Below, piece after piece: positions 1 through 8,215 of a stretch of DNA of 32,471 bases. The notes below the pieces were generated by a model that searched no databases, was not told where the DNA came from, and was given only the letters and a program-made list of their open reading frames with translations. This DNA is from Chlorobiota bacterium (lineage in GTDB: Bacteria; Bacteroidota; Chlorobiia; Chlorobiales; Chlorobiaceae). Position 1 is the first letter of the stretch; each line of letters starts with the position of its first letter. The DNA is taken from assembly GCA_016866305.1 (NCBI GenBank), contig VGMX01000021.1, positions 1 through 32,471 of the forward strand. The letters are read 5' to 3'. A program made the translations under genes and the position numbers.

Positions 1-283
1 CGAGAATCGAAGCGATGTAGGTGTTGGCAGGAACAATGACTTCGTCACCCTCTTTCATTATCCCGAGCTCGATATAAGCCTGCATGATAAGGCGCAGGGC
101 ATCGAGTCCGTTTCCAACCCCTATGGCATGAGAAACTCCAATATAACGAGCAAGATTTTCTTCAAAACGCGCAACCCGCTCACCAAGAAGGTACCATCCG
201 GAATCGATGACCTCAATGGCAGTCTGCTTCAGCTCATCGGCGTACTGCCGGTTCACTTCCCTGAGGTCGAGAAACTTTACCAT
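1..283 (-). CDS. DegT/DnrJ/EryC1/StrS aminotransferase, N-terminal part (FdtB/QdtB-like)
   Basis: This gene runs off the left edge, and only about 94 N-terminal residues are visible. They begin MVKFLDLREVNRQY and include the GWYLLGERVARFEENLARY block, IGVGNGLDALRL and EVIVPANTYIASIL, which is the classic N-terminus of PLP-dependent sugar aminotransferases. The catalytic lysine lies outside the window. The family transaminates keto sugars bound to a nucleotide. With the ketoisomerase and acetyltransferase just upstream, the likely reaction is amination of dTDP-3-keto-6-deoxyhexose at C3. The start is the ATG at 281-283, where homologues also begin; the Shine-Dalgarno is poor. It is last in a minus-strand run, 140 bases after the acetyltransferase. 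Family assignment is firm; the exact sugar (galacto or gluco) is inferred. Confidence 0.9.
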   Translation of the reverse strand, partial: MVKFLDLREVNRQYADELKQTAIEVIDSGWYLLGERVARFEENLARYIGVSHAIGVGNGLDALRLIMQAYIELGIMKEGDEVIVPANTYIASIL

Positions 284-423
284 GTAACTTAGCTTAAAGG
301 TTCTATAGTTTCACGCGAACCGGCCGCCCCCTGTTTGCTGTCAGAAACATGCAAACGAAAACGTTTCAATGCAGTTGTGCAGCAGCGACAGACAGGATGC
401 GGAACCCAGCAAACCACTGCCCT

Positions 424-1014
424 TTATACTGCGGAATCCTGTTTTGCCTTAGGAACCGGCTCCCCGTCAGCAAGCCGATATGAAAGTCCCTGCTTGTCCA
501 TCAGGCGCATGTTCAGAACCCGTCCATCCCTGGTCACATAGCCACTCTGTCTTGCAGGATTTCCTTTCCACAAAGTAAATGGACCCACATCGTGGGTTAC
601 AACGCTGCCGGCACCGATCATGGAATATTCGCCAATTGTAATGCCTCCCAGCACGGCTGCATTGGCTCCTATGCTTGCTCCTTCACGGATATCCGAACCG
701 ATGTATACCTCTGCATGCACTTTTGAGCGAGGTGACATATCGTTGATAAAGGTTGCATTAGGCCCGATAAAAACCTTGTTGTCGATTCGCATGCCATCCC
801 AGATCTGCACTCCTGATTTAATGGTGACATCATCACCGATAACAACGTCGTTTTCGATGAATACATGGCAGTTGATGTTGCAGTTCCTGCCGATTACCGC
901 TCCGGAAAGCACCACACAATATTGCCAGATAGTGGTCTTTTCACCGATGTTGTTCGTGAGCACCTCAGACGTTGGGTGTATTGAGGGACTTGAAGTATTG
1001 CTTGAATTTGTCAT
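424..1014 (-). CDS. Left-handed beta-helix sugar N-acetyltransferase (FdtC/QdtC/WbbJ-like)
   Basis: The 196-residue protein carries hexapeptide repeats from about residue 25 to 150 (for example GAVIGRNCNI, NDVVIGDDVTI, GASIGANAAVLGGITIGEYSMIGAGSVV) and ends the fold with the acyl-CoA-type turn GNPARQSGYV. This is the trimeric LbetaH acetyltransferase fold. Known relatives acetylate the 3-amino group of dTDP-sugars or O-acetylate glycans. Between a ketoisomerase and a DegT aminotransferase, it most likely finishes dTDP-Fuc3NAc or dTDP-Qui3NAc using acetyl-CoA in the cytoplasm. The start used overlaps the upstream cupin gene by 50 bases, implying coupled translation. A short tail after residue 150 is not part of the helix. 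Acceptor identity cannot be read from the sequence. Confidence 0.88.
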   Translation of the reverse strand: MTNSSNTSSPSIHPTSEVLTNNIGEKTTIWQYCVVLSGAVIGRNCNINCHVFIENDVVIGDDVTIKSGVQIWDGMRIDNKVFIGPNATFINDMSPRSKVHAEVYIGSDIREGASIGANAAVLGGITIGEYSMIGAGSVVTHDVGPFTLWKGNPARQSGYVTRDGRVLNMRLMDKQGLSYRLADGEPVPKAKQDSAV

Positions 1015-1405
1015 AGTCTCTTATGTAATCATGTTCATCATATTTATGCGAAGCCAGGACAAGACACACAGAACCTGAAGAAAAATTCAGCAGTTCCCGC
1101 CATATTCCCGTTGTAATATGCAGGCCGATAAACGGTCTGTCAAGGTGCACCACCTTCTTGTTGATTCCATCATCGAGCAGAACGTCAAATGCTCCGCTTA
1201 CCGCCACGACAAACTGCTGCAGCTCGAAATGAGCATGGCCACCCCGCTCTTCTCCCCCGGGAACGTCATACAGGTAGTAAACGCGCTTGACCTCAAACGG
1301 TATCGACCTGTTGTTCTCAAGCGCTGTAATGTTCCCCGCACGATTATGCACCCTGTCGAGATGCACAATGCTGCAATCATAGACCGAACTCTGTTTCACA
1401 AACAT
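965..1405 (-). CDS. FdtA/WxcM-like sugar 3,4-ketoisomerase, copy with intact HAH motif
   Basis: A single-domain cupin of 146 residues. FdtA/QdtA enzymes isomerise dTDP-4-keto-6-deoxyglucose to the 3-keto sugar, the substrate of the C3 aminotransferase. The family signature is clear: VKRVYYLYDVPGGEERGGHAH, SGAFDVLLDDG, HITTGIWRELLNFSSGSVCLVLAS and YDEHDYIRDYD. The paired histidines of HAH, the active-site pair in the characterised FdtA, are both kept. An upstream in-frame ATG at 1465 would add 20 residues encoded across a run of ten T's; I prefer the ATG at 1405 because homologues begin there (MFVKQSSVYDCSIVHLD). It sits between a second, diverged copy and the acetyltransferase. Confidence 0.88.
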   Translation of the reverse strand: MFVKQSSVYDCSIVHLDRVHNRAGNITALENNRSIPFEVKRVYYLYDVPGGEERGGHAHFELQQFVVAVSGAFDVLLDDGINKKVVHLDRPFIGLHITTGIWRELLNFSSGSVCLVLASHKYDEHDYIRDYDKFKQYFKSLNTPNV

Positions 1406-1454
1406 TTGCTCACAAGTATGTCGAAAAAAAAAACATTGATTCCGGATGAACGGC

Positions 1455-1865
1455 TTACATGGCATTTCTTAATCTCAGGTACTCTTCAAAATCACGGATA
1501 TAATCACCCTCGCTGTAAAAAGTCGAAGAAAGCACCATAGCAACCGAATTGGTACTGAAATTATCGAGAAAGCGCCATAGTCCATCAGGAACATATAAAC
1601 CGAAATATGAACGGTTCAGATGGAATCTTTGCTCATCGAGACCCTGGTTGACCACAACGTCGAAACTCCCGCTCAATGCCACAATGAACTCCTGCTGCTC
1701 CCGGAAGGCGTGACCTCCCCTCGTCTGGCCACCTGGAACGTCATAGATCCAGTAGACCCGCCTTATCCGGAAAGGAATATGGTTCTCCTCTTCAAGAAAG
1801 GTGAGGTTCCCCCTGGGGTCATCGATTTTAGGCAGATCGATCAGCTCGGGCAACTGTTTTTTCAT
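1455..1865 (-). CDS. FdtA/WxcM-like cupin, second copy with HAF in place of HAH
   Basis: A 136-residue cupin clearly paralogous to its downstream neighbour: RRVYWIYDVPGGQTRGGHAF, VALSGSFDVVVNQG, GLYVPDGLWRFLDNFSTNSVAMVLSS and SEGDYIRDFEEYL. The second histidine of the family's active-site pair is phenylalanine here, so ordinary ketoisomerase activity is doubtful. It could have changed specificity, act as a partner subunit in a hetero-oligomer with the HAH copy, or serve in regulation. Conservation elsewhere argues against simple decay. The ATG overlaps the fcl stop codon (ATGA, 1862-1865), so it is translationally coupled to fcl. The family call is firm; the role is open. Confidence 0.85.
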   Translation of the reverse strand: MKKQLPELIDLPKIDDPRGNLTFLEEENHIPFRIRRVYWIYDVPGGQTRGGHAFREQQEFIVALSGSFDVVVNQGLDEQRFHLNRSYFGLYVPDGLWRFLDNFSTNSVAMVLSSTFYSEGDYIRDFEEYLRLRNAM

Positions 1866-2980
1866 GAGTGCATAGAATGTTGTGCCTCATGGCGGGATGA
1901 ACAATAATCTCTGTACATGGCTTCGATGCCGCGTTCAAGGGAAATGGAGTGACGCCAGCCGAGCCTGTGGAGTTTTGCAACGTTCTGCAGCTTTCGCGGC
2001 GTTCCGTCAGGTTGGGACGGATCGAAACGGATATCTCCCCTGAACCCGGTGATGGCCGCGATCATCTCTGCCAGTTCTCGGATGGTAATATCCTCACCGG
2101 TACCGATATTGATATGGGTATTGCGGACTTCGGACCCGCTTTGAGGAAGAAGATCGGCAAACCGCACCTTTTCCATGATGAAAACGCAGGCGTCGGCCAG
2201 GTCGTCGCTGTGCAGGAACTCCCTTCGCGGTGTCCCTGTACCCCAGAGTGTGACGGAAGGTGAACCTCCGACGTTCAGCGAAATGCCGTACCGTTCGAGT
2301 ACCCCCGTGATCTCGGCTTCAGAAGCCGTGCCATCGATATGCCCGACCGGTTGTTTGCGGAAGTCCTCCCTGATCTCGCTCCATCGCCCCTCCATGAGGC
2401 ACCGGGCAAGATGGAACTTGCGCAGCATGGCAGGAAGCACATGCGATCTTTCAAGATCGAAGTTGTCGTTCGGGCCGTACAGGTTGGTCGGCATGACCGA
2501 CAGATAATTCGTACCGTACTGCAGATTGTAGCTTTCGCAAAGCTTGATCCCCGCGATCTTGGCGATGGCGTACGGCTCGTTGGTGTACTCGAGTTCACCG
2601 CTAAGCAGGCAATCCTCAGGCATCGGCTGCGGAGCAAATTTCGGATAGATGCACGAAGAGCCCAGAAAAAGCAGATTGTGTACCCCCGCAAGATAGGCCC
2701 CATGAATGATGTTGGCCTCGATCACGAGGTTCGCATAGATAAACTCGGCCCGGTAGGTGTTGTTAGCGACAATACCGCCCACTTTTGCCGCCGCGACAAC
2801 AACGTAATCGGGTTTACGTTCCCGCAAAAAAGCGAAAACCGCCTGCTGATCGAGAAGATCCAGATCAGCCCTGTTTGCTGTCAGTATATTGGCATAGCCC
2901 GAGGAGTTGAGTCTTCTCAGGAGAGCAGACCCAACCATACCATTATGACCGGCAACAAAAATTTTCGCGTTCTTTTCCAA
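1862..2980 (-). CDS. fcl: GDP-L-fucose synthase (GDP-4-keto-6-deoxymannose epimerase/reductase)
   Basis: An extended SDR enzyme of 372 residues that converts GDP-4-keto-6-deoxy-D-mannose to GDP-L-fucose using NADPH. The nucleotide-binding motif is GHNGMVG (residues 11-17). The catalytic set is seen as SSCIYP (Ser108/109) and YAIAK (Tyr137, Lys141), and PTNLYGPNDNF and the RREFLHSDDLADA block are typical of the family. It is about 50 residues longer than the common 320-residue form, with the extra stretch near residues 200-240 between the acceptor region and RREF; similar longer forms occur in Bacteroidetes and Chlorobi from memory. It lies just downstream of gmd, which makes its substrate. 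Confidence 0.95.
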   Translation of the reverse strand: MEKNAKIFVAGHNGMVGSALLRRLNSSGYANILTANRADLDLLDQQAVFAFLRERKPDYVVVAAAKVGGIVANNTYRAEFIYANLVIEANIIHGAYLAGVHNLLFLGSSCIYPKFAPQPMPEDCLLSGELEYTNEPYAIAKIAGIKLCESYNLQYGTNYLSVMPTNLYGPNDNFDLERSHVLPAMLRKFHLARCLMEGRWSEIREDFRKQPVGHIDGTASEAEITGVLERYGISLNVGGSPSVTLWGTGTPRREFLHSDDLADACVFIMEKVRFADLLPQSGSEVRNTHINIGTGEDITIRELAEMIAAITGFRGDIRFDPSQPDGTPRKLQNVAKLHRLGWRHSISLERGIEAMYRDYCSSRHEAQHSMHS

Positions 2981-2998
2981 GATTAAGGGTAATAGTCA

Positions 2999-4036
2999 TT
3001 AAAATCCTCGTTTTTGCACCTTTTCCCAGTCAGAACGGGCCATGAGCCGGACAAGTTCCTCGAACCTGATTTTCGGCTCCCAGCCAAGCCGTTCTTTTGC
3101 CTTTGCCGGATTGCCGATCAGCAGGTCAACTTCGGTTGGACGGTAGTAATCCGGATCGACTGCGACCAAAACCTTTCCGGTTCTGCGGTCTATTCCCTGT
3201 TCATCAGCTCCACTGCCCTGCCAGTCAATATCGATATCGAGTTCCCTGAACGCATGATCAGCAAACTCCCGCACGGTATGGGTTTCTCCTGTTGCCAGCA
3301 CATAATCGTCGGGTTCCGGTTGCTGAAGCATACGCCACATGCCTTCGACAAATTCGGGAGCATATCCCCAGTCGCGCTTTGCGTTGAGATTGCCGAGCAG
3401 CAGCTGGTTCTGCAATCCCGCCTTGATCCTTGCCGCTGCCCTGGTGATTTTACGGGTCACGAAGGTCTCGCCCCTTCTTGGCGATTCGTGATTGAACAGA
3501 ATTCCGTTACACGCATAAAGTCCGTATGCTTCACGATAGTTCACCATGATCCAGAAACCGTAAAGCTTGGCGACACCATAGGGAGAACGGGGATAAAACG
3601 GGGTTTTCTCCGTTTGGGGAATTTCCTGCACCTTGCCGAACAGCTCACTGGTAGAAGCCTGATAAAAACGGGTCTGAATGCGTGTCTCCCTGATGGCGTC
3701 AAGAAAGCGAAGGGTACCCAGGGCATCGACCTGTGCCGTATAGTCAGGCATATCGAAAGAAACCTTGACGTGGCTTTGAGCGGCAAGATTGTAAATCTCG
3801 TCCGGCTGGATCTTCTCGAGCAGGCGGTTCAGGTTACTGGCATCGGTCAAATCGCCATGGTGGAAAAAGAAGCGATCCTCCGCCTCACGATCATGAATGA
3901 TGTGATCGATCCTGCCGGTATTGAAACTGCTGCTGCGACGCACGATACCATGCACTTCGTAGTTCTTTTCGAGCAACAGCTCCGCAAGATATGAACCGTC
4001 CTGGCCGGTAATACCTGTAATGAGGGCTTTTTTCAT
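2999..4036 (-). CDS. gmd: GDP-mannose 4,6-dehydratase
   Basis: A 345-residue extended SDR enzyme that dehydrates GDP-D-mannose to GDP-4-keto-6-deoxy-D-mannose. It has the cofactor loop [12 protein letters not shown] (residues 8-19), [11 protein letters not shown] in the NADP-binding stretch, and the catalytic residues Thr129 and Glu131 in QASTSELFG with Tyr153 and Lys157 in [24 protein letters not shown] and [14 protein letters not shown] are diagnostic of Gmd rather than other dehydratases. Length is normal. It is followed 18 bases later by fcl, forming the two-step GDP-fucose pathway; the product could also feed GDP-rhamnose or GDP-perosamine, but no enzyme for those is seen. Confidence 0.96.
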   Translation of the reverse strand: MKKALITGITGQDGSYLAELLLEKNYEVHGIVRRSSSFNTGRIDHIIHDREAEDRFFFHHGDLTDASNLNRLLEKIQPDEIYNLAAQSHVKVSFDMPDYTAQVDALGTLRFLDAIRETRIQTRFYQASTSELFGKVQEIPQTEKTPFYPRSPYGVAKLYGFWIMVNYREAYGLYACNGILFNHESPRRGETFVTRKITRAAARIKAGLQNQLLLGNLNAKRDWGYAPEFVEGMWRMLQQPEPDDYVLATGETHTVREFADHAFRELDIDIDWQGSGADEQGIDRRTGKVLVAVDPDYYRPTEVDLLIGNPAKAKERLGWEPKIRFEELVRLMARSDWEKVQKRGF

Positions 4037-4169
4037 GATCAGATTAGGGGGTATTATACAATGTATATCTCTACAGTAATATAGCCAACCGTTTTCTCAT
4101 AATGCCATAAAGCAGGTAATTTTAAAGCTGGCGATATCCTTCAACTCATCACCGGCATGCAGCTCCTGG

Positions 4170-5339
4170 CTACAGATATTGCTGTTTGAGAAGTCTGATG
4201 CCGGAAAAAAGGCCTTTCATGGTGCTTGAAGAGATAAAATAAAAGAGGAACCAGCAGCAAAAAACACCGAACAGCAGATAATCAGGAATCTGAAAGAGGG
4301 TTCCTGCTATAGCCACAAGGGAAAAAACCGATGAAAGCCCCATGACAACAAACACAACACCCGCATGACTGAATCCCATCTCTTTGAGAAGGTGATGAAA
4401 ATGTGTCTTGTCAGGCTCAAACGGGCTTTTACCATTCATCATTCGCTTTGTCATCACGGTAAGCGTATCGGTGACCGGAATGGCAAGAACAAAAAGTGCT
4501 GCTACCGGAGATACGACACCGTCGGGTTTCTGGGTAAGCTGAATAGCGAAAAACGCCAGCACGAATCCGAGAGTCATGCTTCCGGCATCACCCATGAACA
4601 GTTTGGAAGGATACCAGTTGAATCGCAGAAATGCAGCAATCGCTCCGGCAAATGCAAGACTCAGCAACATGAATGCCTGCATATCATTTAACCATGCAAG
4701 TATGGCAAAAGCTATAAAAGCAATTAGCGATGTGGTTGCGGCGAGACCGTCAAGACCATCGATCATGTTGATGGCATTGATGACGCCAAGAGCACAGAAT
4801 ATTGTTACGGGCACCATGAGTAACCCGGTTTCCAGAGAACCAAACCCGAACAAGTCACCAAAGCTCCTCAGATTCATGCCAGGAAAATAGTGGATGGTTA
4901 TCACTGTAGCTGTTATCTGAGCCACGAACCTCCACTTGAAACTGATATCGAAACGATCGTCTATCACGCCAATACCAAGTATAAGCAGAATTGAGACGAT
5001 CAGGCTGATATATTTGATGACGGGGAAAAACAGTAACATGGCAACAAGAACACCGGCAATGATACCGAGCCCGCCAACAAGCGGCTTGGCGACGGTATGC
5101 ACCTTGCGGTTGTTGTCAGGCATATCGAGCAGCCTGAGCCTGTCGGCGGAAGCCGAGAGACCAAGAATCGAGAGATGCGCGACAAACAGTGAAACCACGT
5201 ATATCCTGATATTCTCGACAGAAGTTGACAAAAACTGCACCCAATATTGATCCTGTGATGAACCAAATGCGAACTGGCCTGCAGCGGATAGCCCTGCGAG
5301 AAAAAGACCGAGAACAAGTATAAGGAGATAATGGAACAT
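4170..5339 (-). CDS. WecA/TagO-type undecaprenyl-phosphate glycan-1-phosphate transferase
   Basis: A polytopic membrane protein of about 389 residues from the MraY/WecA family, which transfers a sugar-1-phosphate (usually GlcNAc-1-P) from a UDP-sugar to undecaprenyl phosphate and so starts lipid-linked glycan assembly. Family motifs are present: the Asp pair in GVIDDRFD (about residue 130), NMIDGLDGLA (about 194-202), GDAGSMTLGF, and the histidine motif KTHFHHLL near the C-terminus. About ten hydrophobic segments are evident. A GTG at 5348 would add three residues; the ATG at 5339 is equally plausible, and no strong ribosome binding site decides it. It heads the minus-strand polysaccharide run, 133 bases upstream of gmd. 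MraY itself is less likely given the WecA-like motifs and the context. Confidence 0.9.
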   Translation of the reverse strand: MFHYLLILVLGLFLAGLSAAGQFAFGSSQDQYWVQFLSTSVENIRIYVVSLFVAHLSILGLSASADRLRLLDMPDNNRKVHTVAKPLVGGLGIIAGVLVAMLLFFPVIKYISLIVSILLILGIGVIDDRFDISFKWRFVAQITATVITIHYFPGMNLRSFGDLFGFGSLETGLLMVPVTIFCALGVINAINMIDGLDGLAATTSLIAFIAFAILAWLNDMQAFMLLSLAFAGAIAAFLRFNWYPSKLFMGDAGSMTLGFVLAFFAIQLTQKPDGVVSPVAALFVLAIPVTDTLTVMTKRMMNGKSPFEPDKTHFHHLLKEMGFSHAGVVFVVMGLSSVFSLVAIAGTLFQIPDYLLFGVFCCWFLFYFISSSTMKGLFSGIRLLKQQYL

Positions 5340-5610
5340 GGGGATCACCCGTTATGTTTCGCCTTTATACGGCAAAGCTTCTGCCGGTCACGCAGCAAAT
5401 AGCATGCCGAAAAAAAACAAAAAAAACACAGTATCCCGTCAATTCCCCCTGTTCGCGCCTCCCGAAATTTTGCGCGGGCAGAAAAACAACCTGGCGACCC
5501 GAAATGAAACACCCGAACCGTCTCACTTCAGGGCGCTTTGAGACAAAATATCAAAAAATGCCCCATGCGACGCCATAAATGAGCCGCGTGAGACACTTAC
5601 AAAGCAAGCC

Positions 5611-5626
5611 ATATAAGCGCTTATAT
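5611..5626. promoter_or_regulatory. 16-bp perfect palindrome, candidate operator
   Basis: ATATAAGCGCTTATAT reads the same on both strands. It lies in the divergent spacer, about 255 bases before the SLBB gene and 270 bases upstream of the WecA-type gene. A symmetric site of this length suits a dimeric regulator, but no regulator is identified and it could be chance in A+T-rich DNA. Confidence 0.35.
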
Positions 5627-5719
5627 TTAAATCAGATACATATAAAGCACATACAAAACGGCGAAAAAGTGCATAAAATTTGCACCATACAGTAAAAAAT
5701 GGTATCAAACGTCATTTGA

Positions 5720-5747
5720 ATTTGCATTATATTATTTGCATTATATT
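5720..5747. repeat. Two exact tandem copies of a 14-bp unit
   Basis: The unit ATTTGCATTATATT occurs at 5720-5733 and again directly at 5734-5747. The copies lie about 130 bases before the SLBB gene in a promoter-like A+T-rich stretch; each contains TTGCAT and TATATT, so the duplication also doubles promoter-like elements. Function is not shown. Confidence 0.6.
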
Positions 5748-5880
5748 CCATATGAAAAGCAAATGTTTGTTAAGTATATTTCGCCCTGAAACCCCATTAA
5801 CCCCAATTAAATTGAACGGAAAATCCTTCATGCAACGACGTGTTCCGGACTATTCAATATAAACGGCAAGGAATCGGTTT

Positions 5881-6444
5881 ATGAACAGTGCATACAGAAG
5901 TATCGTATCCTGCATCCTCATTTTACAGGTTGTGATGATGCCCGCATTTTCCATAACAGCTGTGGCGGCCCCTCCTTTCGACTCTCTGGGCTCTCCTGTT
6001 CCCGTGCTGCCGCATTCAGCAGGTACTGCCGGGGGCGCCACAGCGATTCCCTATTCCTATCAGTCGGGAAATTATTTTACCGATACCGCGGGCAACATCC
6101 TCATGAACGTAAACGTCTGGGGAAATGTTGAACGACCTGGCCAGGTAACGGTTCCTGAAGGGGCTGACATCACCACACTCATATCGCTTGCTGGAGGCCC
6201 GACGGACGATGCCAACATAAAAAAAATCAGGGTAAACCGTGCCTATCCAGATGAAAACGGAAAAATGTCTTACCTCATCAACCTTGAGAAGTATGCAAAA
6301 CAAGGTGATCGCTCCATGCTGATAGCGCTGCAACCTAACGACACAATAATCATTCCCAGAGACCGGGCAATTGACTTTGACTTTGCGACAATACTCGGAA
6401 TTCTTGGCGTGGCAATCTCGATATATACTGTAGCTGAGGACTGA
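5881..6444 (+). CDS. SLBB-domain polysaccharide export protein
   Basis: A 187-residue secreted protein. Residues 1 to about 30 form a signal peptide (hydrophobic core SCILILQVVMMPAF, cleavage likely after the AVAA stretch). Residues about 73-110 form an SLBB motif (VNVWGNVERPGQVTVPEGADI, followed by SLAGGPTDDANIKKIRV). A hydrophobic stretch near the C-terminus (ATILGILGVAISIYTV) may anchor it in a membrane. The Poly_export domain found at the front of Wza-type outer-membrane proteins is missing and the protein is about half their length, so it is probably an accessory or minimal export component. It precedes the Wzz/GumC gene by 61 bases on the same strand, a common pairing in capsule and EPS loci. 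Confidence 0.85.
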   Translation: MNSAYRSIVSCILILQVVMMPAFSITAVAAPPFDSLGSPVPVLPHSAGTAGGATAIPYSYQSGNYFTDTAGNILMNVNVWGNVERPGQVTVPEGADITTLISLAGGPTDDANIKKIRVNRAYPDENGKMSYLINLEKYAKQGDRSMLIALQPNDTIIIPRDRAIDFDFATILGILGVAISIYTVAED

Positions 6445-6505
6445 CGGCGCTATAACTGGCATATTCTGAGATAGATTTTATACTGACAAAAAAGGAATCC
6501 CCTCT

Positions 6506-7987
6506 ATGTTTGATCTGAGAAACACGACACTCGAACCAGATTCCGGTACTGCTATCTGGCATACGCTGTGGAAAGGAAAATTCATAATCCTTGTCGTAAC
6601 ATTTCTTGCCACCGCGGTTGCGCTTGGTCATTATGCCAAAACAACACCCATCTACAGTTCACGAGCGGTCATCATGGTCAAAACGCCAGACAAGGAAATG
6701 CTAATCGGTGAGTTGTTCGGCAGATTGCCTTCGGTCAGAGGGCCAGAGGCGTTGCCGACGATTGAAACGGATATCGAGTTGCTCAAATCCTACCCCTTGG
6801 CAGCTGAAACCGTTCGTACATTACTCGATGCACAACCTGAAAAACCCCTGATGCTTTTTGGCGGAAAAACGGGAACTGCCACGTTTTCAGAGGAAGAGAT
6901 CAGAAATTTCGCAACGACATTGCAACATCGTATAAGAGCTGAAAATACCCGGGGAACCCACCTGATTACCGTATCGGTATCAAGTCCATCACCTTCCGAA
7001 GCGGCATTACTGACAAATACCATTTGTACGACATATCAGGTGAAAGATGGAGCATGGAGTGCCGCACAGGACATTTCAATCAGCAATACCATTGAAAAGC
7101 AGATTGTCGCACAGAGAAACAAGGTAAACGCCATCGAACAGGAACTCTCTTCGTTCATGAAAAACCGAGGCATCTATGAAGCTACTGGAAATGATTTCAG
7201 GATGATTCTCGTCGAGGACATCCAGGCTGCACTTGGTGAAGCTGAAACACAGTATAATACCAACAGGGTACAGGCTGATATCTTGAAAAAACAGCTTGCA
7301 TTTGTTGAGGAACGCCTCGCCGATGAAGAGAAACAGTTCAGTCAGGGATTGGTTGTCAGTATTGGCTCCCAGTTGCGTTCTATTCAGAAAAACATCATCG
7401 AGCAGCAGAACGACTACATAGCCCTGAATATGAAAAGAGGCGCTGGAGACCCTGAAACGCGTGCAGCCCTGAACCGCCTGAATGCAGCCAAAGCAGAATA
7501 CGAAAAAATCACACGGCAGAAAATCGCAGGTGAACTGGCCAATGCTGAAAATGCTAAAAAATACCGTTTCGATCTGATTGCAACGAAAATGCAGGCAGGT
7601 GTCCGTCTTGCAGAACTTGATAACAGCGCACAGGAATACCTGAAGCTAAGAAGCCAGTATCAGGAACAGTTGAAACAGTTACCCCAGAAACAGATCACCT
7701 ATGCCCGACTCCGGCTCGATCTTGAGGTTGCTAATCGCACATTTTCTTTCCTGAAAGAAAAACTCGATGAAGCTCGCATCAAGGTTGCCTCGAACACCGG
7801 CAGAATCGCTATCATAACCCAAGCCTATCCGCCTGCGGAACCAGATACCCCGGATCTGAAAGTAAACCTGCTTCTCGGTATCGTCGGAGGTTTGATTTTC
7901 GGATCCGGAGCGGTTTTAACCATTGAGAAATTCAGGCCATCAACGACGATGCCGCATGCCCCCCCGGAAACCGGGAACGTTCTTTAA
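6506..7987 (+). CDS. Wzz/GumC-like polysaccharide chain-length or export protein
   Basis: A 493-residue inner-membrane protein of the polysaccharide co-polymerase family. A first membrane span lies near residues 29-48 (KFIILVVTFLATAVALG), followed by the Wzz domain start (PIYSSRAVIMVKTP), a long alpha-helical coiled-coil periplasmic region (about residues 180-420), and a second span near residues 455-475 (LLLGIVGGLIFGSGAVLTI) preceded by the Pro-rich YPPAEPDTPD motif typical of the family. There is no C-terminal tyrosine autokinase domain, so it resembles GumC or PCP1-like proteins rather than full Wzc. It controls length or export of the glycan made by the neighbouring genes. Confidence 0.9.
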   Translation: MFDLRNTTLEPDSGTAIWHTLWKGKFIILVVTFLATAVALGHYAKTTPIYSSRAVIMVKTPDKEMLIGELFGRLPSVRGPEALPTIETDIELLKSYPLAAETVRTLLDAQPEKPLMLFGGKTGTATFSEEEIRNFATTLQHRIRAENTRGTHLITVSVSSPSPSEAALLTNTICTTYQVKDGAWSAAQDISISNTIEKQIVAQRNKVNAIEQELSSFMKNRGIYEATGNDFRMILVEDIQAALGEAETQYNTNRVQADILKKQLAFVEERLADEEKQFSQGLVVSIGSQLRSIQKNIIEQQNDYIALNMKRGAGDPETRAALNRLNAAKAEYEKITRQKIAGELANAENAKKYRFDLIATKMQAGVRLAELDNSAQEYLKLRSQYQEQLKQLPQKQITYARLRLDLEVANRTFSFLKEKLDEARIKVASNTGRIAIITQAYPPAEPDTPDLKVNLLLGIVGGLIFGSGAVLTIEKFRPSTTMPHAPPETGNVL

Positions 7988-8215
7988 AGAATCACAACCT
8001 CCACACTCCGCAGCTTGAGTGGCAGCTGCATTTTCCGTTTACCGGTACAAGACACTCGGCTTCATGTAACAGTAGCATTTTCTTCCCGGTTCCTGACTAT
8101 ATTAAGCCTGACGGGGCTTCAGCCGAATGCTTTGGCAATAGTAACAGCACCTCTCGACTGGTGCTGATGACTCAGGAGTTGTCGGGTTTTTGTTGTTGCT
8201 GTGTACCACGTTTTT
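7988..8215. other. Gene-free stretch with short hairpins
   Basis: No coding sequence is supported here. A 7-bp stem CAGCACC/GGTGCTG with an 8-nt loop (8145-8166) lies about 160 bases after the Wzz-like gene but is not followed by a clean T-run, so its role as a terminator is weak. The stretch may include non-coding remains of the inserted element next to it. Confidence 0.4.

Larger units (their letters stand above)
5349..5880. other. A+T-rich divergent spacer between the WecA-type gene and the SLBB gene
   Basis: This 530-base stretch has no convincing gene; short open frames in it lack family character and good starts. It separates two divergent polysaccharide transcription units, so promoters for both should lie here. 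It contains a 16-bp perfect palindrome (5611-5626) and a 14-bp exact tandem duplication (5720-5747), listed separately. Base composition is visibly lower in G+C than the flanking genes. Confidence 0.6.

Noticed and set aside
3014-3994. 326-codon plus-strand open frame
   Set aside because: Antisense to gmd.
8145-8166. 7-bp hairpin after the Wzz-like gene as a terminator
   Set aside because: About 160 bases from the stop codon and not followed by a continuous T-run.
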